Shown piece after piece: positions 57,243-64,000 of a DNA stretch of 64,000 bases. Position 1 is the first letter of the stretch; each line of letters opens with the position of its first letter. Source of the DNA: Jatrophihabitans_A sp035248685 (GTDB taxonomy: Bacteria > Actinomycetota > Actinomycetes > Mycobacteriales > Jatrophihabitantaceae); assembly GCA_035248685.1 (NCBI GenBank), contig DATFHF010000003.1, forward strand, positions 83,649-147,648, written 5' to 3'. Made by a program: the position numbers and the translations under genes. A model generated the notes under the pieces. That model was not told where the DNA came from. It saw only the letters and a list, made by a program, of their open reading frames with translations, and did no database searches.

Positions 57243-57761
57243 TCAGGCTGGGGCGCGTCCCACCCCGAAGCTGCGCAGCGTCGCCGCCCGCGGTGTCAGC
57301 GCGTCCCAGCCACCGGTGACCTCGAAGACCGCCACCCCGCTGGTCGGGTAACCGGTCCGCAACCCGTTCCGGGCGTCCGGATCGCCCTGCTCGTCGTCCA
57401 GCAGCAGCGCGAACTCGGAGATGGACGGGTTGTGCCCGACCAGCGCGAGGCAGCCGATGCCGGCGGCGATGTCGGCCAACACCTGCCATAGCGCGTCCAC
57501 CTCGTTGTAGTAGATGCGCTCGTCGACGACGATCTCGGCGGTCCCGTGCTCGGCGGCCAGCACGGCCTGGGCGCACTGCCAGGTCTGCCGCGCCCGGGTT
57601 GCCGGCGACACCACGGCTAGCTCCGGCCACACCTCGGCGTCGGTCAGCAGTCGGCCGATGGCTGCCGCGTCCGACCGGCCGCGCGAAGTCAGCGCGCGCT
57701 GGATGTCGACCCGACCGTCTTCGGCCTTGGCATGCCTGATCAGGATCAGCTGTCCGGTCAC
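57243..57761 (-). CDS. SixA-type histidine phosphatase
   Basis: 172 aa. LILIRHAKAEDGRVDIQRALTSRGRSDAAAIG carries the catalytic RHA, VSPATRARQTWQ the second Arg, and GCLALVGHNPSISEFALLL the second His (GHNP). Short histidine-phosphatase domain without extras; family members dephosphorylate phosphohistidine or small molecules. A housekeeping gene between secreted enzyme genes. Confidence 0.9.
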   Translation of the reverse strand: MTGQLILIRHAKAEDGRVDIQRALTSRGRSDAAAIGRLLTDAEVWPELAVVSPATRARQTWQCAQAVLAAEHGTAEIVVDERIYYNEVDALWQVLADIAAGIGCLALVGHNPSISEFALLLDDEQGDPDARNGLRTGYPTSGVAVFEVTGGWDALTPRAATLRSFGVGRAPA

Positions 57762-57957
57762 CCGCCGAGTGTTGCAGAACGTCCCTCTTCGTGCTGAGCC
57801 ATGCCGGCCGGGCTACCGCGGCAACGTCAACAGCCTCAAGATCCTGTATGCCGTGGTGGGCCAGTAGCGCGATAAGCTCTGCGCACTGCGCGATTTGAGT
57901 GATTTCGCCGGTACGACCCGCGACCGGCCGTCGCGTCCCCCGCCCGAGGAGCAACCC

Positions 57958-59742
57958 ATGCCCGCACCCACCCGACGTCTTCGCACCGTCCTCGGCGCCA
58001 GCATCACCGGCGGCGCCCTGGTCGCCGCCGGACTGGTCGCCGCCGCGTTCACCAGCACCGCGCCGGCCGCCGCGTCCACTACCCCTCCCCGGGGCGATGT
58101 GATCGCCAACCTCTTCGAGTGGAACTGGAACTCGATCTCCAGTGAGTGCACCAATGTGCTCGGCCCGAGCGGCTACGGCGGCGTGCAGGTAGCCCCGCCG
58201 GAGGAGTCGGTAACGCTACCCAGCAATAGCCCGGCTCACCCGTGGTGGGAGGTCTATCAGCCGGTCAGCTATCAGCTGAACAGCCGGATGGGTAACCGGA
58301 CCGCATTCGCCGCCATGGTCACCGCCTGCCACAACGCCGGCGTCAAGGTGTACGCCGACGCGGTGCTCAATCACATGACCGGACAAGGCAATACCGGTTA
58401 CGGCGGCACCACGTTCACCGACAAGTACACCTATCCCGGGCTGTACTCCCAGCCTGACTTCCACCACTACCCGGCCGACTGTCCGAACTCCGACGGCCAG
58501 ATCCACGACTACAACAACCAGACCGACGTGCAGGAATGTGAGTTGGAGCAGCTGGCCGACCTGCGAACCGAGAGTAGCTACGTGCGCGGCAAGCTGGCCG
58601 GCTACTTGAACGACCTGATCAGCTTGGGGGTGGACGGCTTCCGCCTCGATGCCGCCAAGCACATCAACGACAATGACATCGCTGCCATCAAGGCCCAGCT
58701 GACCAAGTCGGTGTTGATCTACCAGGAGGTCATGCCGGGCGGAGCGGTCAACCCGCCGGCCTACGAGGGCACCGGCAAAGTGTTGGAGTTCACCTACGGC
58801 CAGAAGCTCAAGCAGCAATTCCAGGGCAGCATTGCCAACCTGCAGACCTTCGGGCAGTCCTGGGGCCTGGAGCCGAGTGCCTCCTCGGTCACCTTCGTCG
58901 ACAACCACGACACCGACCGCAACGGCTCCACGCTGAGCTACAAGGACGGCAGTGTCTACCAGCTGGCCAACATCTTCTCCCTCGCCTGGGGTTACGGCCA
59001 GCCGCAGGTGTATTCGAGTTTCACCTTCAGTAACAACGACCAATCACCGCCGGCGGATGCCAACGGCTTCGTGACCAACACCGACTGCGGCAGCATCGGG
59101 ACCTGGCTGTGCGAGGACCGGCAGCAGGCAATCACCGGCATGGTGGGCTGGCACAACGCGGTGGCCGGCCAGGCGGTCGCCAACTGGTGGAGCGACGGCA
59201 GCAACGTGATCTCGTTCAGCCGCGGCTCGGCTGGCTTCGTTGCGATCAACAACAACTACGCCTCGGTCACCCGCATCTTCTCGACCGGCATGGCGGCCGG
59301 GACCTACTGCGACGTCATCCACGGAACGCCGTCGGGTAACAACTGCAGCGGGCCGCTGGTCACCGTGGACAGCTCGCACAACGCCACCATCACCGTGCCG
59401 GCGCAGGGCGCGGTCGCCTTCGACCTCGACTCGACGGCAACCACCGGTACCGCGGTGGCGGTGACCTTCAACGAGAACGCCACCACCAGCTTCGGTCAGA
59501 ACGTCTACGTGGTCGGTGACAACGCGCTGCTCGGCGCCTGGAACCCGAACCTGGCCACCGCGCTGTCCTCCGGCGGCTACCCGGTCTGGTCCACCACGGT
59601 CTGGCTGCCGAAGAACACCGCCATTCAGTACAAGTACCTCAAGAAGAACCCGGACGGCAGCGTGACCTGGGAAGGATCCAGCAACCGCACCGCCAATACC
59701 GGGACGAGTTCGACATTGACGTTGAATGACAGTTGGCGGTGA
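57958..59742 (+). CDS. Secreted GH13 alpha-amylase with C-terminal starch-binding domain
   Basis: 594 aa from ATG 57958 (GAGGAG upstream). Signal RTVLGASITGGALVAAGLVAAAFTSTAPAAASTTPP. GH13 motifs in order: ADAVLNHMT (region I), VDGFRLDAAKHI (nucleophile Asp, region II), LIYQEVMPGG (acid Glu, region III) and TFVDNHDTD (region IV). The last 100 residues (VAVTFNENATTSFGQNVYVVGDNALLGAWNPNLATAL ... QYKYLKKNPDGSVTWEGSSNR) are a CBM20 starch-binding domain. Endo-acting on starch; exported by Sec. Confidence 0.95.
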   Translation: MPAPTRRLRTVLGASITGGALVAAGLVAAAFTSTAPAAASTTPPRGDVIANLFEWNWNSISSECTNVLGPSGYGGVQVAPPEESVTLPSNSPAHPWWEVYQPVSYQLNSRMGNRTAFAAMVTACHNAGVKVYADAVLNHMTGQGNTGYGGTTFTDKYTYPGLYSQPDFHHYPADCPNSDGQIHDYNNQTDVQECELEQLADLRTESSYVRGKLAGYLNDLISLGVDGFRLDAAKHINDNDIAAIKAQLTKSVLIYQEVMPGGAVNPPAYEGTGKVLEFTYGQKLKQQFQGSIANLQTFGQSWGLEPSASSVTFVDNHDTDRNGSTLSYKDGSVYQLANIFSLAWGYGQPQVYSSFTFSNNDQSPPADANGFVTNTDCGSIGTWLCEDRQQAITGMVGWHNAVAGQAVANWWSDGSNVISFSRGSAGFVAINNNYASVTRIFSTGMAAGTYCDVIHGTPSGNNCSGPLVTVDSSHNATITVPAQGAVAFDLDSTATTGTAVAVTFNENATTSFGQNVYVVGDNALLGAWNPNLATALSSGGYPVWSTTVWLPKNTAIQYKYLKKNPDGSVTWEGSSNRTANTGTSSTLTLNDSWR

Positions 59743-59872
59743 CTGCAAACACATATCCCGATTTTCACAGTTATTACGTGGTTTTTACTTAGAAGAGTGC
59801 ACCATTCGCACGGACGCAATGGGCGTCTCCCGTCAGGCTTGTACTGACGTGGCCTTTCAGGGGGGTAACTGA

Positions 59873-62440
59873 ATGGCAAGACGATGGTCGGCGAGTCGGC
59901 GCTGGGTAGCCCTGCTCGCCGGTACGAGCTGCGCGCTCGCACTAGCGGTTGGGATTCCCGCGCAAGCGGACTCGGCAAGCAGTACCGACTCCGAATCCTC
60001 AGAACTGCTCGCCCGGTTCGGCGAGTTCGACGCGGCGCGCACGGCGCCGACCGGCCTGGTGGCACCGGGTGCCTACTCAGCCGCGTACGGCCAGCTCACC
60101 GCGCTGCCCACGGCAGCCGGGACCTGGAGTGAGATAACCAGGACGCCGTACAACGCCGACGACCCGCGCTATCGGGACCCAAGCGCGTCCAACTCCAGTG
60201 GCGGTGCCGGTTACGTGACCGGCCGCATCCAGGCGCTCGCGGTGGATGCGTCCTGCATCTTCGCCGGTGGCGCCTCCGGTGGGGTGTTCCGCTCGTGTGA
60301 CGGCGGGACGAACTGGACCTCGATCAGCGATACGCTGCCGACGCTGTCCGTCGGTTCGATGGCGATCGCGCCGGACGGCGCGCTGTGGCTGGCCACCGGC
60401 GACGGCACCACCGGTTCGACCACCTACGTCGGCACCGGCGTGTACCGACTGGCCAACCCGGACAGCGGGATCTTCGCCGCGTCCATGCGAATCGGCGGGA
60501 CCGAGCTGGAAAGCCAGGTCATCCGCAAGATCCTCATCGACCCGGGCAGCAACCAGGTCTACGTGGCAGCCTCCCGCGGCGTCTACGGGCACTCGCTGAC
60601 CGGCTCGACGAGCGCGACCTGGACCAGCCTGTTGGCACCGTGCCGTACCGGCCAGGCCACCTGCACCGACGTCAACTCCAGCTACTGGGACATCGCCAAC
60701 GACATCGCCGTCCAGCCCGGCACCGGCGGCCAGACCATCCTGGCCAACGTGGCTTGGCGTAGCGGCGCTGCCTACAACGGCTTCTACCTGTCCACCAACG
60801 GCGGCGCGACCTGGGCCAAGATCAACCCGACCGGGGCGATCAACCCCAAGGACGTCGGCAACGCCACCTTCGGTTATTCCGCGGACGGCTCCAAGCTGTA
60901 CGTGGTGCTGGAATCGCCGGCTCAGCTCAACGCCGGTGCCGCTAGCGCACTGGCCGGTGTCTACGTCTCACCGTCCGGCGCGGTGGCCGGTCCGTACAAC
61001 CAGATCGCCAACGCATCCGTCTTCTCGCAGAGCGGCTCGGCCGAGCGCAAGCAGCGGATCGGCGGCGGCTACTCACCGGGCGTGCAGGCTTGGTACAACC
61101 AGTTCGTCGGGGTCGACCCGGCCAACCCGAACCACGTCTACATCGGCCTGGAGGAGGTCTACGAGAGCTGGGACGGCGGCCTCAGCTGGAACACCATCGG
61201 CCGGTACTGGAACTTCGGGTTCTCCTGCTGGAGCTACCTGGACTCCCAGAACACCTGTGACGGCAATGTGGTGCACTCCGACCAGCACGCGATCGCCTTC
61301 GGCACCGGATCGTCGGCCGGCCAGGTGTTCGTCGGTAACGACGGCGGCATCTACCGGCGCTCCATCGCGCAGGGCACCACGTCCTGGACCTCGCTGTCCC
61401 AGTCCGGCAAGATCGACGCCCTGCAGTACTACTCGGTCGGGGTCGGCAAGGACGTCCAGCCGGGCGCACCAGCCGGCTCGGTCCAGGTCTGGGGCGGTCT
61501 CCAGGACAACGGCGTCTCGCTGCTCGACCCGGTCAACGGCCAGGTGTCGCCGTACGGCGGCGACGGTGGCCAGCAGTTGGTGGATCCGAACAACGGCTGC
61601 CGCACGCTCGGCGAGTACGTGGACCTGACCTTGCAGCTGACGCTCAACTGCGGCCAGGCCGACGGTAGCCCAGCGTCCGACAGCTCGATCATCACCATCG
61701 CGCCGAACGACCCGCTGCCCCGGTTCATCGCGCCGTTCAGTGCCGACCAGACCGACCCGGGCACCTGGGTGGCCGGTGGCGAATACGTCTGGGTCAACAC
61801 CAAGACCTGGGCCTCGACCAGCGGCGCCGACTGGACCCAGGCCGCGGACTCCGGTGCCGGGCACTCGATCACCGGGCTAGCCAGCCGCAACCACACGGTC
61901 TGGGCCGGTTGGTGCGGATCCTGCCAGCCGGGCAGCGCCTTCAACCGGGGTCTGCTGTCCAACGTCGGCGGGTCGGGCTACCACCAGGTGGCGATGGCCA
62001 GCAACGTGCCGCTGCGGATGATCACCGGGGTCACCCCGGATCCGACCGACCCGAACAGCGCGTTCGTGGTCTTCGGCGGGTACTCGCGGGCCTTCACTGA
62101 CGGCCCGGGCAACCTGGCCGCCGGCGTCGGGCACGTCTGGAAGGTCACCGCGGCCGGCACCGTCGATGGCAACGGCAACGAGCAAGCGACCTGGACCGAC
62201 GTCAGCGGCAACCTGCCGGACATTCCGGCTGACTACCTGCTGATCGCCTCGTCCGGACGCACCGTGCTGGCGACCGACCTCGGCGTGGTCGAGACGACGC
62301 TGTCCGGACTGGAGTCCGGCTCGCCGTCGTGGTCGCGCGAGGCACTGCCGACCACCGTCGCCACCCAGGTGCTGGCGGGCCCGGACGGCAAGCTGTACGT
62401 CTCGACCTACGGGCGGGGCATCTGGCGCACCACCTTGTAA
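59873..62440 (+). CDS. Secreted BNR/Asp-box beta-propeller protein (sialidase/GH74-like)
   Basis: 855 aa with signal RWVALLAGTSCALALAVGIP then AQA. Contains repeated Asp boxes: FRSCDGGTNWTSI, YLSTNGGATWAKI, YESWDGGLSWNTI, and further repeats with GTTSWTSLS and ADWTQAAD. Overall a large WD40-like or BNR propeller, like GH74 and sialidases. Catalytic carboxylates cannot be named with confidence, so the enzyme class is unproved. GGGGGGT ribosome site; hairpin terminator after it at 62465-62505. Confidence 0.7.
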   Translation: MARRWSASRRWVALLAGTSCALALAVGIPAQADSASSTDSESSELLARFGEFDAARTAPTGLVAPGAYSAAYGQLTALPTAAGTWSEITRTPYNADDPRYRDPSASNSSGGAGYVTGRIQALAVDASCIFAGGASGGVFRSCDGGTNWTSISDTLPTLSVGSMAIAPDGALWLATGDGTTGSTTYVGTGVYRLANPDSGIFAASMRIGGTELESQVIRKILIDPGSNQVYVAASRGVYGHSLTGSTSATWTSLLAPCRTGQATCTDVNSSYWDIANDIAVQPGTGGQTILANVAWRSGAAYNGFYLSTNGGATWAKINPTGAINPKDVGNATFGYSADGSKLYVVLESPAQLNAGAASALAGVYVSPSGAVAGPYNQIANASVFSQSGSAERKQRIGGGYSPGVQAWYNQFVGVDPANPNHVYIGLEEVYESWDGGLSWNTIGRYWNFGFSCWSYLDSQNTCDGNVVHSDQHAIAFGTGSSAGQVFVGNDGGIYRRSIAQGTTSWTSLSQSGKIDALQYYSVGVGKDVQPGAPAGSVQVWGGLQDNGVSLLDPVNGQVSPYGGDGGQQLVDPNNGCRTLGEYVDLTLQLTLNCGQADGSPASDSSIITIAPNDPLPRFIAPFSADQTDPGTWVAGGEYVWVNTKTWASTSGADWTQAADSGAGHSITGLASRNHTVWAGWCGSCQPGSAFNRGLLSNVGGSGYHQVAMASNVPLRMITGVTPDPTDPNSAFVVFGGYSRAFTDGPGNLAAGVGHVWKVTAAGTVDGNGNEQATWTDVSGNLPDIPADYLLIASSGRTVLATDLGVVETTLSGLESGSPSWSREALPTTVATQVLAGPDGKLYVSTYGRGIWRTTL

Positions 62441-62464
62441 CAGATTGATCAGTTGGCAGTAACA

Positions 62465-62505
62465 CTGGCTGCCATCGACCGGTTATCCCGGTCGGTGGCA
62501 GCCAG
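62465..62505. terminator. Strong hairpin terminator
   Basis: CTGGCTGCCA followed by CGACCGG pairs with CCGGTCG followed by TGGCAGCCAG, one mismatch per arm, around a 4-nt loop (62465-62505). A short TTTC follows. It lies between the BNR protein stop and the M28 peptidase start. Confidence 0.8.
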
Positions 62506-62576
62506 TTTCACTGTGCGAAATCAAGGCGCTGGGAAAGTCTGGACCGGAGTCGGCCAGCGGAGTAAAACGGGTCAGT

Positions 62577-64000
62577 ATGGCTGATACCGTACGGCGACCC
62601 AGCAGGCGTGCCTTCCTCACCACCTCGGCAACCCTCGCTACGGCGGGTGCGATCGGCGCCGCGGCGCCGAGGGCGGCCAACGCGGCCCCCTCCCCCACCG
62701 CGCCGCCGGGACTGGACTGGCCGCCCGGCCCCGGAGCACGGATCCAGCAACCGCAGCCGGATTCGGATCTGCGCAAGCTGGTCTCCGAGATCGACCCGGA
62801 CCGGATGCGGGCCACCATCGAAAAGCTGGTCTCGTTCGGCACCCGGCACACCCTGTCGTCCCAGACCGATCCGAATCGCGGCATCGGCGCGGCGACCAAC
62901 TGGCTCTTCGGCCAGATGCAGGCCATCGCCGCCACCTCCGGCGGACGGATGACCACCGAGCTGCAGTCCTTCATCCAACCGCCGGCTAGCCGGATCCCGA
63001 CCCCGACCCAGATCACCAACATCATCACGACGCTGCACGGATCCAGCTCACCGGACCGGATCTACTTGGTTTCCGGGCACATTGACTCCCGGGTCACCGA
63101 CGTCATGAACTTCACCGACGACGCACCGGGCGCCGATGACGACGGTTCCGGCATGGCGGCGGTGATGGAACTGGCCAGGGTGATGGCTACCCGCGCGCCG
63201 GAGGCCAGCATCGTCTTCGCCATGGTGGCCGGCGAAGAGCAGGGGTTGTACGGCTCCGCTTTCATGGCCAAGCAGTACAAGGCCGCGGGCGCCGACATTC
63301 AAGGCATGTTCAGCAACGACATTATCGGCGCCAGCGTGGCCGACGACGGCACCTCGGATCCGGACCACTTCCGGCTGTTCGCCGAAGGGGTCCCTACCAC
63401 GGAGACCCCACAGCAGACCGCGATCCGGCAAAGCGTCGGCGGCGAAAACGACGGACCCAGCCGGCAGCTGGCCCGCTTCGTCACCGGCGTGGCCAGTCGC
63501 GGGCTCACCGGCATGACGGTCCAGATCATCTACCGGCGTGACCGCTACCTGCGCGGCAGCGACCACGTTTCCTTCCTCCAGCAGGGCTATCCGGCCAACC
63601 GGTTCACCGAGCCGAACGAGAACTTCGACCACGAACACCAGGACGTCCGGGTAGTCAACGGCGTGCAGTTCGGTGACCTGATCCAGTTCGTGGACTTCGA
63701 TTTTCTCGGCCGGGCCACCAAGGTCAACGCCGCCGCGCTGTGGTCGCTGGCTAACGCGCCGGGTACACCGAAGAACCTGATCATCGACACCACGCAACTG
63801 ACCAACGATTCCACCCTGCGCTGGGACCGGGGCACCGAGCCGGACCTGGCCGGGTACGAGATCGTGTGGCGCCCGTGCACCGAACCCGACTGGACTTTTG
63901 CGATCCCGGTGGGTGACGTCACCACCGCGACGGTGGACCTGTCCAAGGACAATGTCTTCTTCGGCCTCCGTGCCGTCGATCAGGCCGGTCACCGCAGCCC
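62577..64000 (+). CDS. Tat-exported M28 aminopeptidase-like enzyme (cut by right edge)
   Basis: 474 codons visible from ATG 62577. MADTVRRPSRRAFLTTSATLA is a twin-arginine signal (SRRAFLTT) with a hydrophobic stretch and A-N-A site. M28 metal ligands in order: LVSGHIDSRV (His), DDAPGADDDGSGMAA (Asp), MVAGEEQGLYG (Glu-Glu), FSNDIIG (Asp) and GSDHVSFL (His). The visible end (LIIDTTQLTNDSTLRWDRGTEPDLAGYEIVWRP) is a fibronectin-III-like domain. Exopeptidase on extracellular peptides. The gene has no stop in the window. Confidence 0.92.
   Translation, partial: MADTVRRPSRRAFLTTSATLATAGAIGAAAPRAANAAPSPTAPPGLDWPPGPGARIQQPQPDSDLRKLVSEIDPDRMRATIEKLVSFGTRHTLSSQTDPNRGIGAATNWLFGQMQAIAATSGGRMTTELQSFIQPPASRIPTPTQITNIITTLHGSSSPDRIYLVSGHIDSRVTDVMNFTDDAPGADDDGSGMAAVMELARVMATRAPEASIVFAMVAGEEQGLYGSAFMAKQYKAAGADIQGMFSNDIIGASVADDGTSDPDHFRLFAEGVPTTETPQQTAIRQSVGGENDGPSRQLARFVTGVASRGLTGMTVQIIYRRDRYLRGSDHVSFLQQGYPANRFTEPNENFDHEHQDVRVVNGVQFGDLIQFVDFDFLGRATKVNAAALWSLANAPGTPKNLIIDTTQLTNDSTLRWDRGTEPDLAGYEIVWRPCTEPDWTFAIPVGDVTTATVDLSKDNVFFGLRAVDQAGHRS

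Overview
The window is high-GC DNA with GTG/ATG starts, strong AGGAGG-type ribosome sites, dense 4-nt ATGA overlaps, a phage WhiB gene and Tat/Sec-exported hydrolases. This fits an actinomycete chromosome; the genus cannot be fixed from sequence alone. There are three blocks.

(1) 1-30.9 kb: most of a siphovirus-type prophage that runs off the left edge. On the minus strand, read right to left, it has an excisionase and Cro-like regulator, a recombination and DNA-modification region (Rad52-like annealing protein, PP-loop enzyme, HNH nucleases, WhiB, MerR-like regulator, cytosine methyltransferase, sliding-clamp-like protein, helicase-methyltransferase fusion, MazG-like hydrolase), many small genes, then HNH, terminase small and large subunits, portal, protease, HK97-type capsid, connectors, tail protein, a -1 frameshifted tail chaperone pair and the start of the tape measure gene. 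On the plus strand are the immunity repressor, a second XRE protein and the tyrosine integrase. The right end is a 3' fragment of tRNA-Lys(CTT), i.e. attR. Lysis genes and attL lie outside the window.

(2) 31-52.7 kb: an unusual biosynthetic locus. It has two adenylation proteins (one free-standing, one A-T), two free carrier proteins, a KS protein with a remnant AT and a fused ACP, a P450, an ATP-grasp ligase, a luciferase-like oxidoreductase, an amidohydrolase, two acyl hydrolases, a PqqD-like protein, two nucleotidyltransferase-fold proteins, dCMP deaminase, Nudix, dTMP-kinase-like and HIT proteins, and an MFS exporter. I see no condensation domain. Both alpha/beta-hydrolases carry Cys where the family has the Ser nucleophile. 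The logic resembles peptidyl-nucleoside pathways (carrier-bound amino acid hydroxylation plus ATP-grasp amide formation), with hints of RiPP chemistry. The product is not recognised; this is the most promising candidate for something new.

(3) 52.7-64 kb: ordinary-looking chromosome with an AlkZ/YcaQ-like glycosylase and a run of secreted degradative enzymes: M14 carboxypeptidase, HExxH metallopeptidase, GH13 alpha-amylase with a starch-binding domain, a BNR beta-propeller protein and a Tat-exported M28 peptidase (cut by the right edge), with a SixA-like phosphatase between them.
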